From Ferrimonas sediminum (GTDB lineage: Bacteria; Pseudomonadota; Gammaproteobacteria; Enterobacterales; Shewanellaceae), in NCBI RefSeq assembly GCF_900100175.1, contig NZ_FNEM01000005.1:8934-72933 (forward strand): 64,000 nt of DNA. The letters run 5' to 3'. A program made the translations under genes and the position numbers. Position 1 is the stretch's first letter, and the number at the start of each line of letters is the position of its first letter. The notes beneath the pieces are model-generated. The model was not told the DNA's origin. It searched no databases and saw only the letters and a list, made by a program, of their open reading frames with translations. Shown here one piece after another: positions 53,398-63,144 of this stretch.

Positions 53398-53736
53398 ATG
53401 CCTCATCTTCGAATCAGCGGTATGGAACGCCAACACATCATGCACATGAGCACCGCCCTCATCGACACCTTGGCAAGATTGGTCGAGTGCCCGCGGGATC
53501 ATTTCACCATCGAGCTGCAGCACACGGAATTCATCTTCGATGACGAGATGGACGCCAACGGTTACCCCATGGTCGAGGTGCTGTGGTTCGCCAGGGACAA
53601 GTTAATCCAGGATGAGGTAGCCACTCAAATTACCGATGCCATTCGCGCTCAACTGGCCAACGACGACATCGACATCGGAGTTCGCTTTACGCCGCTGAGC
53701 CAACGGGACTATTACGAGAACGGCCGCCATTTTTGA
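53398..53736 (+). CDS. DUF1904 family protein (tautomerase-like fold)
   Basis: A 112-residue protein of the DUF1904 family, related to small tautomerases. It opens with PHLRISGMERQHI (Pro after Met, as in tautomerases) and has FTIELQHTEFIFD and VEVLWFARDKLIQDE. Catalytic use of the N-terminal Pro is possible but unproven. CAGGAG precedes the ATG at 53398. Confidence 0.8.
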   Translation: MPHLRISGMERQHIMHMSTALIDTLARLVECPRDHFTIELQHTEFIFDDEMDANGYPMVEVLWFARDKLIQDEVATQITDAIRAQLANDDIDIGVRFTPLSQRDYYENGRHF

Positions 53737-53834
53737 CCCCTAATCAGGGATAAGATAGCCAGGGCACTCATCAACAACGGCGCTGTTCACCGTTTCGACA
53801 GCGCCGATCGCGTTTGACCCGCTCAGGAGACCCC

Positions 53835-54158
53835 ATGCTGGCCGTCATCTTTGAAGTTACCCCCAAAGCGCAGGGCAAGCCGGCGTATCTGGACCTCGCG
53901 GACTCCCTACGCCCCTTGTTGCAGCAGCAACCCGGCCTCATCTCCATAGAGCGGTTTCAAAGTCTGGTGGAGGAAGGCAAGCTGCTGAGTTTGTCGTTCT
54001 GGGAGAGCGAAGCCGCCATAGCCAGTTGGCGTCGTCAGATGGATCATCAACTGGCTCAAAATCAGGGGCGTGAGTCTTTGTTTCACTCCTACCGAATTCG
54101 AGTTGGTCAAATTGTCCGGGATTACACTCACGATCAGCGTCAACAAGCCCCGCACTGA
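53835..54158 (+). CDS. Antibiotic biosynthesis monooxygenase-domain protein
   Basis: A 107-residue ABM-fold protein: LAVIFEVTPKAQGKPAYL, PGLISIERFQSL, LLSLSFWESEAAIASW. It is a separate subfamily from the one at 27630. AGGAGACCCC precedes the ATG at 53835. Substrate unknown. A terminator follows. Confidence 0.83.
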   Translation: MLAVIFEVTPKAQGKPAYLDLADSLRPLLQQQPGLISIERFQSLVEEGKLLSLSFWESEAAIASWRRQMDHQLAQNQGRESLFHSYRIRVGQIVRDYTHDQRQQAPH

Positions 54159-54169
54159 TTGCAAAACCA

Positions 54170-54198
54170 AAAAAGGGACCCGGGGGTCCCTTTTTTAA
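54170..54198. terminator. Bidirectional intrinsic terminator
   Basis: AAAAAAGGGACC-cggg-GGTCCCTTTTTT between two convergent genes. Confidence 0.9.
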
Positions 54199-54210
54199 CC
54201 TGAAAACACC

Positions 54211-54513
54211 TTATTTAACGGCGAGTTTCCCGGCGAAAATGATCGGAGAGAAGGTGCGTTTCAGGCTCTTGCTCTCGAAGCTGGGCAGGTTCATCTGCTC
54301 ATCAAATTCAACGGTGTCGCCCTTTTTAACCTGAGTCTGAGGCGCAGCGGCCCATACCAGCTTACCCTCTTCCTTAATCTGGACATAGGTGTAGCCACCG
54401 GCGTTCATGGTCTCAACCACTTCACCTTTATGCATCTCGGCCGCCTGAACGCCTGCTGCCAGTCCCAGAGCCAGAATGGCCGAGCCCGCTACCTTAACCA
54501 GTGTCTTAAACAT
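54211..54513 (-). CDS. Periplasmic NrfJ-like protein
   Basis: A 100-residue secreted protein. A signal peptide (VAGSAILALGLAAGVQA) is followed by KGEVVETMNAGGYTYVQI and VKKGDTVEF, an OB-like beta barrel resembling the NrfJ-related proteins found near cytochrome genes in Shewanella. Function is not established. The ATG at 54513 is 6 bases from AAGGG. Confidence 0.7.
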   Translation of the reverse strand: MFKTLVKVAGSAILALGLAAGVQAAEMHKGEVVETMNAGGYTYVQIKEEGKLVWAAAPQTQVKKGDTVEFDEQMNLPSFESKSLKRTFSPIIFAGKLAVK

Positions 54514-54751
54514 GTTCATCCCTTATTTGGATTCAGATATGTGATGGTCTGATTAAAGCAGTTGAGATGCCACAAAACCAGTCTTGCTCCGTCAAACGTT
54601 ATCTGCGCCCCAGAACTGAAATATTTTCGCCGTAAAGGGAACTCGCCGCCATCTGGAAGATACAGTCACCAAAGCATTAAAACTGCTTGTATCCACCACG
54701 GCCACATCTTAGACTCGTGGCGCTTTTGTTGTAAAATCAGGGATGTTCGTG

Positions 54752-55795
54752 ATGAAAAAGTGCCAATGGGTCTCGATTCTGCTGTTGTGTCTGTCGCTCG
54801 GTGCCTTTGCCGGGGACGAGGCCGGTAAGGCCTACCAAGCCTATCTAACCGCCGTGGAAACCGGCAACCCGCAACAGATCGCCGAAACCGCCCGGCTGGC
54901 CTATGAACTGGGCAGCAAGGAGTATGGCAAAGACTCCATCAACACCGCCACACTGGCGCTGAACCTGGCCAACCAGACTCGGGATCACAAGGCCGCTACC
55001 AGGCTGCTGAAGCCATCGCTGGCCGTATTTAAGGCCACCTATGGTAACGACGCCGTCGAGCTGCTGGATCTCTATCTGGCACTGCAGCAGCACAGCGACG
55101 GAGGGAACAGCAGCTACTACCACAATTACGCCCGCATCAGTGAACGCCATTATGGCAAGCACAGCTACAATCACGGCATCATGTTAATGGAACTGGCTAA
55201 CGCCATGACCCGCAACACGCCACGTCAGGGGCGCGACTACGCCCAACAGGCTCTGGGGTTGATTGCCCGGCAGGCACAGGGCAACACTGTCCAGCGAGCC
55301 GAAGCCGAATTCCTCAATGGTATCTATGCCCAGGGCTTCAACGATCCGGAGCAGGCCATAGCGCACTATGAAAAGGTTGTGGCCCTGTTCAACGTACTGG
55401 ACTACTCCCACCCCTATGCTCTTGCCGCCCACTCACGGCTGGTTCCCCTGCTCGAGAAGGAGGGCCAGAGTGAGGCGGCCACGACCCATTGCCTGGCCAT
55501 CGGCCAGATGACCCCCTGGCGGGAGGATGTGGAAGCCACCCCCCTGTACCGCAAAGAGCCACGCTGGCCCCGCAGCGCCCTTAAGCGCCGTCAGGAGGGG
55601 AGCGTTATCCTCAAGCTTACCATCGACGATAAGGGGTTTGTCTCCGGCACCGACCTGGTGGAAAACCGTGGCAGCAAGTTGTTTATCAAGGAAACCGAAA
55701 AAGCGGTCAGCCAGTGGCGTTATGCTCCGAGGTTTGAAGACGGGCAGGCGGTGACCGCCGTCACCACCGTCAAAATCGATTTCAAACTCCATTAA
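54752..55795 (+). CDS. TonB C-terminal-domain protein with helical repeats
   Basis: A 347-residue exported protein. A signal peptide (WVSILLLCLSLGAFAG) is followed by TPR-like helical repeats (about 25-240) and a TonB-type C-terminal domain: PRWPRSALKRRQEGSVILKL, then GFVSGTDLVENRGS and ETEKAVSQWRYAPR. It lacks the N-terminal anchor and Pro-rich span of true TonB, so it is likely a periplasmic scaffold rather than an energy transducer. AGGG lies about 9 bases before the ATG at 54752. Confidence 0.78.
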   Translation: MKKCQWVSILLLCLSLGAFAGDEAGKAYQAYLTAVETGNPQQIAETARLAYELGSKEYGKDSINTATLALNLANQTRDHKAATRLLKPSLAVFKATYGNDAVELLDLYLALQQHSDGGNSSYYHNYARISERHYGKHSYNHGIMLMELANAMTRNTPRQGRDYAQQALGLIARQAQGNTVQRAEAEFLNGIYAQGFNDPEQAIAHYEKVVALFNVLDYSHPYALAAHSRLVPLLEKEGQSEAATTHCLAIGQMTPWREDVEATPLYRKEPRWPRSALKRRQEGSVILKLTIDDKGFVSGTDLVENRGSKLFIKETEKAVSQWRYAPRFEDGQAVTAVTTVKIDFKLH

Positions 55796-55829
55796 GCACC
55801 TGTAGGCGCCCAGGCACCGCTCTGTTTAA

Positions 55830-55864
55830 GCAATAAAAAAACGGGCCCCGAGGGGCCCGTTTCG
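55830..55864. terminator. Intrinsic terminator, strongest on the minus strand
   Basis: ACGGGCCCC-gag-GGGGCCCGT with seven T on the minus strand. It can end the TonB-like gene, and also transcripts from sucABCD that run through the MITE-like element. Confidence 0.85.
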
Positions 55865-55900
55865 CTGCCGGTCAGTGAGTGAGCACTGACTCGGGGCAGC
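55864..55900. repeat. Imperfect inverted repeat beside the MITE-like element
   Basis: GCTGCC...GTCAGTG-agtgag-CACTGAC...GGCAGC, a nested hairpin directly left of the element at 55901. Confidence 0.55.
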
Positions 55901-56066
55901 TGATACCAATTTCACTAAATATCTGCTCACTACTGCTCGCTTAAATCGTCCCACTCTGCGTTGTAAGACTGACTGTTAGAACCTCTAGCAGTTGCGTCTC
56001 ACACCTTGATTGGAGCAATTTCTCCGTCGCATTAGGTTGAACACCTACCTAATGAAACTGGTATTA
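55901..56066. mobile_element. MITE-like element abutting sucD
   Basis: About 166 bases without coding capacity bounded by imperfect inverted ends: TGATACCAATTTCACTAA on the left and TAATACCAGTTTCATTAG read from the right (14 of 18 match). Similar non-coding repeats with TGATACCAAT ends are common in Shewanella-like genomes. The right end supplies the TAA stop codon of sucD. I saw no second copy in the window and no transposase. Confidence 0.6.
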
Positions 56067-56936
56067 CCAACCGGTGATGTCACGCAGCGCGCTGCCGATC
56101 TCCGCCAGCGACCGTACGGTTCTAACGCCAGCGTCTTCCAGGGCAGCAAACTTCTCATCGGCGGTGCCTTTACCACCGGCGATGATGGCTCCGGCGTGGC
56201 CCATGCGCTTGCCCGCAGGCGCGGTAACACCGGCAATGTAAGATACCACCGGCTTGGTGACGTTGGCCTTGATGAACGCCGCCGCTTCCTCTTCGGCAGT
56301 ACCGCCGATTTCACCAATCATCACGATGGCTTCGGTAGCAGGGTCTTCCTGGAACATCTTCAGCACGTCGATGAAGTTGGAGCCTGGAATCGGATCGCCG
56401 CCAATGCCGACACAGGTGGACTGGCCAAACCCTTCATCGGTAGTCTGCTTAACCGCTTCGTAGGTCAGGGTACCGGAACGGGACACGATGCCCACTTTGC
56501 CTGGCTTATGAATATGGCCGGGCATAATGCCAATCTTGCACTCGCCGGGAGTGATCACACCCGGACAGTTCGGGCCAATCATCCGCACACCGGCTTGATC
56601 CAGCTTCACCTTCACCTCCAGCATATCCAGCGTAGGAATGCCTTCGGTGATGGTCACGATGAGCTCGATACCGGCATCGATCGCTTCCAGAATGGCGTCT
56701 TTACAGAACGGCGCCGGTACGTAGATAACGGTCGCCGTCGCGCCGGTGGCCGCCACCGCTTCACGTACGGTGTTGAATACGGGCAGTCCCAGATGCTCGG
56801 TGCCGCCTTTACCGGGAGACACGCCGCCCACCATCTGGGTGCCATAGGCAATCGCCTGCTCGGAGTGGAACGTGCCCTGACCGCCAGTAAACCCCTGACA
56901 GATGACCTTGGTGTCTTTGTTAATTAGAACGCTCAT
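56064..56936 (-). CDS. sucD: Succinate-CoA ligase alpha subunit
   Basis: A 290-residue subunit that carries the phosphohistidine and binds CoA in succinyl-CoA synthetase. [15 protein letters not shown] is the CoA-binding loop, [10 protein letters not shown] and the active-site His in [17 protein letters not shown] (His of MGHAGA) are clear. Its stop lies in the end of the MITE-like element, so the last residues (ITGW) may differ from close relatives. It overlaps sucC by one base. Confidence 0.96.
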   Translation of the reverse strand: MSVLINKDTKVICQGFTGGQGTFHSEQAIAYGTQMVGGVSPGKGGTEHLGLPVFNTVREAVAATGATATVIYVPAPFCKDAILEAIDAGIELIVTITEGIPTLDMLEVKVKLDQAGVRMIGPNCPGVITPGECKIGIMPGHIHKPGKVGIVSRSGTLTYEAVKQTTDEGFGQSTCVGIGGDPIPGSNFIDVLKMFQEDPATEAIVMIGEIGGTAEEEAAAFIKANVTKPVVSYIAGVTAPAGKRMGHAGAIIAGGKGTADEKFAALEDAGVRTVRSLAEIGSALRDITGW

Positions 56937-58102
56937 TACTGACCCTCCGCGGCTTTTACTACTTGCTGCGCGGCGTCGGTCAGACTGGTGGCAGCGATGA
57001 TGTTCAGACCCGACTCAGCCAGGCGCTTCCGGCCCAGCTCGGCATTGTTCCCTTCCAGACGCACCACCACAGGTACGGCGACGCCCACCTCTTCCACGGC
57101 GCCAATCACGCCGTCGGCAATCAGGTCGCAGCGGACGATGCCGCCGAAGATGTTGACCAGTACCGCTTTGACGTTGTCATCGGACAGGATGATCTTGAAG
57201 GCTTCGGTGACCCGCTCCTTGGTGGCACCGCCGCCCACATCCAGGAAGTTGGCAGGCTGGCCGCCGTGCAGGTTGACGATGTCCATGGTGCCCATGGCCA
57301 GGCCAGCGCCGTTGACCATGCAACCGATGTTGCCATCCAGTGCCACGTAGTTCAGCTCCCACTGAGCCGCATGGGCTTCACGGGCATCTTCCTGAGACGG
57401 ATCATGCAGTTCGCGGATAGAGGACTGACGGTACAACGCGTTGGAATCGATGTTGATCTTGCCGTCCAGACAGTGCAGGTTGCCCTGGTCGGTGATCACC
57501 AGCGGGTTGATCTCCAGCAGTGCAAAATCCAGATCGATAAACATCTGCCCCAGACCCATGAAGATCTTGGTGAACTGCTTAATCTGGTCACCCTTGAGGC
57601 CCAGTTTGAACGCCAGTTCACGCCCCTGGTAGGCTTGCGGTCCCACCAGAGGATCGATGGCGGCTTTATGAATCAGCTCCGGCGTCTCTTCCGCCACCTT
57701 TTCAATCTCGACACCACCCTCGGTGGACGCCATAAACACGATGCGCTGGCTGCCACGGTCAACCACGGCGCCCAGGTACAGCTCCTGATCGATGTCGGTG
57801 CAGGACTCCACCAGAATTTTGGTGACCGGCTGACCATTGGCGTCAGTCTGATAGGTCACCAGGTTCCTACCCAGCCAGTTCTGTGCAAACTCGCGGATCT
57901 CATCTTTGCTGGACGCCAGTTTTACGCCACCGGCCTTACCCCGGCCACCGGCGTGTACCTGACACTTGACGACCCACTTGTCGCCTCCGATCTTATCCGC
58001 CGCTTCAGCCGCTTCGTGAGCGGTGGAGCAGGCGTAACCCTCTGAAACTGGCAGCCCGTATTCAGCGAACAGCTGCTTAGCTTGATACTCATGCAGATTC
58101 AT
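56936..58102 (-). CDS. sucC: ADP-forming succinate-CoA ligase beta subunit
   Basis: A 388-residue ATP-grasp subunit ([18 protein letters not shown], then [15 protein letters not shown], and [11 protein letters not shown] at the subunit contact). It couples succinyl-CoA cleavage to nucleotide triphosphate formation in the TCA cycle. Its stop codon overlaps the sucD start. The gap to sucB holds a hairpin (58160-58192). Confidence 0.97.
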   Translation of the reverse strand: MNLHEYQAKQLFAEYGLPVSEGYACSTAHEAAEAADKIGGDKWVVKCQVHAGGRGKAGGVKLASSKDEIREFAQNWLGRNLVTYQTDANGQPVTKILVESCTDIDQELYLGAVVDRGSQRIVFMASTEGGVEIEKVAEETPELIHKAAIDPLVGPQAYQGRELAFKLGLKGDQIKQFTKIFMGLGQMFIDLDFALLEINPLVITDQGNLHCLDGKINIDSNALYRQSSIRELHDPSQEDAREAHAAQWELNYVALDGNIGCMVNGAGLAMGTMDIVNLHGGQPANFLDVGGGATKERVTEAFKIILSDDNVKAVLVNIFGGIVRCDLIADGVIGAVEEVGVAVPVVVRLEGNNAELGRKRLAESGLNIIAATSLTDAAQQVVKAAEGQ

Positions 58103-58159
58103 ATGTTCTATCCATATAACGTCTTGTTATTCCGGCCTAAATTCCGACCGGGCATGGGT

Positions 58160-58192
58160 GGTCGCCCCTGTGTCGAGGGCGACCGTTTTTTT
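58160..58192 (+). terminator. Hairpin between sucB and sucC, T-run on the opposite strand
   Basis: GGTCGCCC-ctgtgtcga-GGGCGACC followed by TTTTTTT on the plus strand. For suc mRNA (minus strand) the hairpin has no T-run, so it would not terminate but could mark processing; for antisense transcripts it is a terminator. Confidence 0.55.
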
Positions 58193-58194
58193 GG

Positions 58195-59400
58195 TTAGAT
58201 GTCCAACAGCAGACGCGTAGGATCTTCCAACAACTCTTTAATCGTTACCAGGAAACCAACCGACTCCTTGCCGTCGATCACCCGGTGATCGTAGGACAGC
58301 GCCAGGTACATCATCGGCAGAATCTCGACCTTGCCATCCACCGCCATCGGCCGATCCTTGATGGCATGCATGCCCAGAATCGCACTCTGAGGTGGATTGA
58401 TGATCGGAGTGGACATCAGGCTGCCGAACACGCCGCCGTTAGTAATGGTGAAGTTACCGCCGGTCAGCTCTTCCACGGTCAGCTTGCCGTCGCGGCCCTT
58501 AATGGCCAGCTCTTTGATGCCCTTCTCAATCTCCGCCACCGACAGCTTGTCGGCATCGCGCAGTACCGGCGTCACCAGGCCGCGGGGGGTGGAGACGGCG
58601 ATGCTGATATCGAAGTAGTTGTGATACACCATGTCATCGCCATCCAGTGAGGCGTTGACCTGGGGGTAACGCTTCAGCGCTTCAACCACGGCCTTGACGT
58701 AGAAAGACATAAAGCCCAGGCGAATGCCGTGACGCTTCTCAAAGATGTCCTGGTACTGCTTACGCAGCACCATGATTGGCTGCATGTTGACCTCGTTGAA
58801 GGTGGTCAGCATGGCGGTGGAGTTCTTGGCCTCCAGCAGGCGTTCGGCGATGCGCTTACGCAGACGGGTCATCGGTACCCGCTTGTCGGTGCGACCGGAC
58901 AGCTCGACTGCCGGCGCTTCCGCCTGAGCCACCGGCGCCGCCGCAGGCTTGCTCTTCAGGAAGGCTTCCACGTCTTCTTTACTGATGCGCCCACCGACAC
59001 CGGTACCGGTGATGGTGGCGGCGTCCAGGTTGTGTTCGGCAATCAGGCGGCGCACGGAGGGACTCAGGGCGTCATTGCCTTCACCCGCCACTTCAGCCAC
59101 GTCGGCGGTCGCGTCGATCTTGGCCTCGGCTTCCTGCTTGCTGACTTCGGCGCCAGGTGCAGCCCCGGCCTTAAACAGGGCAATCACCTGCTCGCCAAGC
59201 ACGGTATCGCCCTCTTCATGCTTAATTTCGCTGATGACGCCGTCTTCCGGCGCCGGAACTTCCAACACCACTTTGTCGGTTTCGATGTCGACCAATACCT
59301 GATCGCGGCTAACGCTGTCGCCTGGCTGAACGTGCCATGTGGCGATGGAGGCATCGGCGACTGACTCTGGCAGTACGGGAACCTTAATTTCGATGCTCAT
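58195..59400 (-). CDS. sucB: Dihydrolipoyllysine succinyltransferase (E2o)
   Basis: A 401-residue core of the 2-oxoglutarate dehydrogenase complex. The lipoyl domain has the modified Lys in [10 protein letters not shown] (about residue 43); an Ala/Glu-rich linker leads to the E1/E3-binding domain ([15 protein letters not shown], about 110-125) and the catalytic domain with DHRVIDG near the C-terminus. It follows sucA by 20 bases. Confidence 0.97.
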   Translation of the reverse strand: MSIEIKVPVLPESVADASIATWHVQPGDSVSRDQVLVDIETDKVVLEVPAPEDGVISEIKHEEGDTVLGEQVIALFKAGAAPGAEVSKQEAEAKIDATADVAEVAGEGNDALSPSVRRLIAEHNLDAATITGTGVGGRISKEDVEAFLKSKPAAAPVAQAEAPAVELSGRTDKRVPMTRLRKRIAERLLEAKNSTAMLTTFNEVNMQPIMVLRKQYQDIFEKRHGIRLGFMSFYVKAVVEALKRYPQVNASLDGDDMVYHNYFDISIAVSTPRGLVTPVLRDADKLSVAEIEKGIKELAIKGRDGKLTVEELTGGNFTITNGGVFGSLMSTPIINPPQSAILGMHAIKDRPMAVDGKVEILPMMYLALSYDHRVIDGKESVGFLVTIKELLEDPTRLLLDI

Positions 59401-59420
59401 CTGAACCTTTCCTTGTGCAA

Positions 59421-62231
59421 TTATTCTTCAATATTCAGGGCGGCATTCACCAGCGCCTGTTGTTGTTTGTTATGAACGGAAGGATACCCTACCGCCGGAG
59501 CTGCCGAGGCCTCGCGGCCGGCGTAGGTCAGGTTGGCCCCAGAGGGGATCGCCTGCCAGAAATGGTGCTGACTGGAGTACCAGGCGCCCTGGTTTTGCGG
59601 CTCTTCCTGGCACCAGACGAAGTCGGTCACGTGCTGGTACTCGCCGAGGATCTTCGCCATCTCTTCGTGAGGGAAGGGGTACAACTGCTCGACCCGAATC
59701 AGGGCGACGTTGGTGATCTCGCTACGACGACGCTTGTCCAGCAGGTCGTAATACACCTTACCGGAACAGAACACCACCCGGTTTACCTGGCTTGGATCCA
59801 GCTCTTCCATCTCTCCAATCACGTTCTGGAAGGTGCCATTGGCCAACTCCTCCAGACTGCTCACCGCCAGCGGATGGCGCAGCAGGGATTTCGGAGACAT
59901 CACCACCAGTGGCCGGCGCATGGGTCGCACCTCCTGGCGGCGAATCATGTGGTACACCTGAGCCGGCGTCGACGGCACGCACACCTGCATATTGTGATCG
60001 GCACACATCTGCAGGAAGCGCTCCAGGCGGGCTGAGGAGTGCTCCGGACCCTGACCTTCGTAGCCGTGGGGCAGCAACATGGTCAGGCCACACAAGCGGC
60101 CCCACTTCTGCTCACCTGAGCTGAGGAACTGGTCGATCACCACCTGGGCGCCGTTGGCAAAGTCACCAAACTGGGCCTCCCACAGTGTCAGGGTGGTCGG
60201 CTCCGCAGTGGTATAGCCGTATTCAAACGCCAGTACCGCCTCTTCCGACAGCACCGAATCGTAGATCTCGATAGGCGCCTGGTCTTTACTCAGGTGACGC
60301 AGCGGCATGTAGGCGGTGGCGTCGTTCTGGTTATGCAGTACCGCATGGCGATGGAAAAAAGTCCCACGGCCGGAGTCCTGGCCGGTAATGCGAATGCGGG
60401 TGCCATTATCCAGCAGGGTCGCGTAGGCCAGGGTTTCGGCCATCCCCCAATCCAGCGGCTTTTCACCGGCGGCCATCAGCTCACGGTCTTTGTAGATCTT
60501 GGCGACCCGGGATTGAAGCTTGTGGCTGGCAGGGATGTCACAAATCGCCTCCCCAAGCTGCTGCAGCTTGGCCGTCGGAACCCTGGGCTCATAATCGCAA
60601 TCCCAGTCATGACCCAGGTAAGGGGTCCAGTCCACAGAGTGTTGGGTCATGGTGCGCCATTCCGGCACCACGCACTCGCCCTGATCCAGCAGGTCCCGAT
60701 AGCCGTTAACCATCTCGGTGACCTCGGAGTCGGCCATCACGCTCTGCTCCACCAGACGGTCGGCGTAGATTTTACGCGGCGTCGGGTGTTTCTTAATCTT
60801 CTGGTACATCAGCGGCTGGGTGGCGTTGGGCTCATCCGCTTCGTTATGGCCATGGCGGCGATAACAGATCAGGTCAATCACCACATCGCGGCCAAACTCG
60901 TGACGGTAATCCACTGCCAGTTGCGCCACAAAGGCCACCGCTTCCGGGTCATCGGCATTGACGTGGAAAATCGGCGCCTGCACCATTTTGGCGATGTCGG
61001 TGCAGTACTCGGTGGAGCGGGTGTCTTCCTGATTGGAGGTCGTAAACCCGACCTGGTTATTAACCACCACCCGTACGCTGCCGCCCACGCTGAAGCCCCG
61101 GGTCTTGGACATGTTGAAGGTTTCCTGCACCACCCCCTGGCCGGCAATGGCGGAGTCACCATGGATGGTCACTGGCATCACCTTCTGGCCATTTTCACAG
61201 CCGAGACGGTCCATGCGCGCCCGCACCGAGCCCATCACCACCGGATTGACGATCTCCAGGTGCGACGGGTTAAACGCCAGCGCCAGATGCACGTTGCCGG
61301 ACGGGGTCGCGAAATCCGATGAGAAGCCCTGGTGGTATTTGACGTCACCGCTGCCCAGGGTTTCATCGTGCTTGCCGGCAAACTCGTCAAACAGATCGGC
61401 GGGCTTCTTGCCCAGCACGTTGACCAGCACGTTAAGGCGGCCACGGTGCGCCATGCCCACCACCACCTCTTTGGTGCCGTGGTCACCGGCGCGATAGATC
61501 AGCTCCCGCATCATCGGGATCAGGGCATCCCCCCCTTCCAGCGAGAAACGCTTGGCACCGGGGAACTTGGCACCCAGGTACTTCTCCATCCCTTCGGCGG
61601 CATTCAGACCGGACAAAATCCGCTTCTTATGCTCGGCGTCAAAGCTGGCTTTGCCCGCCACCGGCTCCAGCCGCTGCTGAATCCAGCGCTTCTCGTCGGT
61701 GTCGGTAATGTGCATGTACTCGGCACCGATGGAGCCGCAATAAGTGGATTTCAGTGTCGACAACAGGTCCGCCAGCTTGAGGGTATCGCTGTTGGACACG
61801 AACGAGCCGATGTTGAATTCCCGCTCCATGTCATTGTCGGTGAGACCGTGAAACTCCGGGGTCAATTCCACGACCGGTTCCCGTTTCCACAACCCGAGCG
61901 GGTCAAGGTTGGCGGCCTGGTGGCCCCGGAACCGATAGGCGTTGATCAGCTGCAGGACTTTAACCTGCTTGGCGGTGATCTCGGGATCGACCGCGGTTTT
62001 CACTGAACTGGTTTGCTCCATGGCCACCTGGCGGAAATAGTCCTGAATGCGACGATGGTTCGCTTCCTGGATCGTTCCGTTTTTAGGCAGGTGGTCGAAG
62101 ATGTCTCGCCACTGTACGCTGATGCCATCCGGATCATCCAGATAGGCTTCATACAGCTCTTCGATATAACTTGCGTTGGCACCGGCTAGATGGGAGCTAT
62201 CCAGCCAATCCTGCAGTGAGCCTTGTTGCAT
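59421..62231 (-). CDS. sucA: 2-oxoglutarate dehydrogenase E1
   Basis: A 936-residue thiamine-diphosphate decarboxylase that starts the 2-oxoglutarate dehydrogenase reaction. The N-terminal [20 protein letters not shown] is typical of E1o; [31 protein letters not shown] (metal/ThDP region) and the transketolase-like C-terminal half ([21 protein letters not shown], shortened to [13 protein letters not shown]) are clear. AAGGAATACAG precedes the ATG. A minus-strand terminator separates it from sdhB. Confidence 0.97.
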   Translation of the reverse strand: MQQGSLQDWLDSSHLAGANASYIEELYEAYLDDPDGISVQWRDIFDHLPKNGTIQEANHRRIQDYFRQVAMEQTSSVKTAVDPEITAKQVKVLQLINAYRFRGHQAANLDPLGLWKREPVVELTPEFHGLTDNDMEREFNIGSFVSNSDTLKLADLLSTLKSTYCGSIGAEYMHITDTDEKRWIQQRLEPVAGKASFDAEHKKRILSGLNAAEGMEKYLGAKFPGAKRFSLEGGDALIPMMRELIYRAGDHGTKEVVVGMAHRGRLNVLVNVLGKKPADLFDEFAGKHDETLGSGDVKYHQGFSSDFATPSGNVHLALAFNPSHLEIVNPVVMGSVRARMDRLGCENGQKVMPVTIHGDSAIAGQGVVQETFNMSKTRGFSVGGSVRVVVNNQVGFTTSNQEDTRSTEYCTDIAKMVQAPIFHVNADDPEAVAFVAQLAVDYRHEFGRDVVIDLICYRRHGHNEADEPNATQPLMYQKIKKHPTPRKIYADRLVEQSVMADSEVTEMVNGYRDLLDQGECVVPEWRTMTQHSVDWTPYLGHDWDCDYEPRVPTAKLQQLGEAICDIPASHKLQSRVAKIYKDRELMAAGEKPLDWGMAETLAYATLLDNGTRIRITGQDSGRGTFFHRHAVLHNQNDATAYMPLRHLSKDQAPIEIYDSVLSEEAVLAFEYGYTTAEPTTLTLWEAQFGDFANGAQVVIDQFLSSGEQKWGRLCGLTMLLPHGYEGQGPEHSSARLERFLQMCADHNMQVCVPSTPAQVYHMIRRQEVRPMRRPLVVMSPKSLLRHPLAVSSLEELANGTFQNVIGEMEELDPSQVNRVVFCSGKVYYDLLDKRRRSEITNVALIRVEQLYPFPHEEMAKILGEYQHVTDFVWCQEEPQNQGAWYSSQHHFWQAIPSGANLTYAGREASAAPAVGYPSVHNKQQQALVNAALNIEE

Positions 62232-62349
62232 CTGTATTCCTTTATAAAACCAAGCCTGGCTATACCTGTTGCCTTTCTACGGCATTATTGTTGTGTTTTC
62301 CACTGCCCTTTAGTCGTATTTTTGGCGGGCGGTGTCAGGGGCACTATAC

Positions 62350-62388
62350 AAAAAGGTCACGCTCTTCGCAGCCGAAGAGGTGACCTTA
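62350..62388 (-). terminator. Terminator between sdhB and sucA
   Basis: AAGGTCAC-CTCTTCGG-ctgc-GAAGAG-CGTGACCTTTTTG on the minus strand: a long near-perfect hairpin and T-run 36 bases after the sdhB stop. Confidence 0.85.
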
Positions 62389-62423
62389 AATTCAAATACA
62401 ACGATAACCTACTCGTTGCATCG

Positions 62424-63131
62424 CTACACGGCCCGCTGCAGCAGCATCGACTTGATGTGACCGATGGCCTTGGTGGGATTCAATCCCTTAGGGCACACGT
62501 TCACACAGTTCATAATACCGTGGCAACGGAACACACTGAACGCATCATCCAGATCACCCAGACGCTCCTCGGTGGCAGTATCACGGCTGTCTACCAGGAA
62601 GCGGTAGGCGTGCAGCAATCCGGCCGGGCCGACAAACTTGTCCGGGTTCCACCAGAATGACGGGCAGGAGGTAGAGCAACAAGCGCACAGAATGCACTCA
62701 TACAGGCCATCAAGTTTGGCCCGCTCCTCCGGCGACTGCAGGTTTTCACTGCCGCTGCCGCCCTTGTCGTTGATGAGATACGGCTTCACCTTCTCGTACT
62801 GGGTGTAAAACTGGCTCAGGTCCACCACCAGATCCCGCACCACCGGCATGCCCGGCAGCGGTCGAATGGTCAGCTTCTTGCCGTTAAAGGCAGAGATCGG
62901 GGTGATGCAGGCCAGGCCATTTTTGCCGTTCATATTGAGACCGTCCGAGCCACACACACCTTCGCGGCAGGAGCGACGGAACGCCAGCGCCGGATCCTGC
63001 TCTTTGAGCATCAGCAGGATATCCAGCACCATCACATCCGAGCCTTCCGGCAGATCCAGGGTGTAGTCCTGCATCCGCGGCTTGGCATCGGTCTCCGGGT
63101 TGTAACGGTAGACAGAAACTTCAAAATTCAT
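62424..63131 (-). CDS. sdhB: Succinate dehydrogenase iron-sulfur subunit
   Basis: A 235-residue subunit carrying the three clusters that pass electrons from SdhA to the quinone site: the [2Fe-2S] motif CREGVCGSDG...C, the [4Fe-4S] CILCACCSTSC and the [3Fe-4S] CHGIMNCVNVCPKG. The start lies 13 bases after the sdhA stop. It is followed by a terminator before sucA. Confidence 0.97.
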   Translation of the reverse strand: MNFEVSVYRYNPETDAKPRMQDYTLDLPEGSDVMVLDILLMLKEQDPALAFRRSCREGVCGSDGLNMNGKNGLACITPISAFNGKKLTIRPLPGMPVVRDLVVDLSQFYTQYEKVKPYLINDKGGSGSENLQSPEERAKLDGLYECILCACCSTSCPSFWWNPDKFVGPAGLLHAYRFLVDSRDTATEERLGDLDDAFSVFRCHGIMNCVNVCPKGLNPTKAIGHIKSMLLQRAV

Positions 63132-63144
63132 TCTCTGCCCCTCC

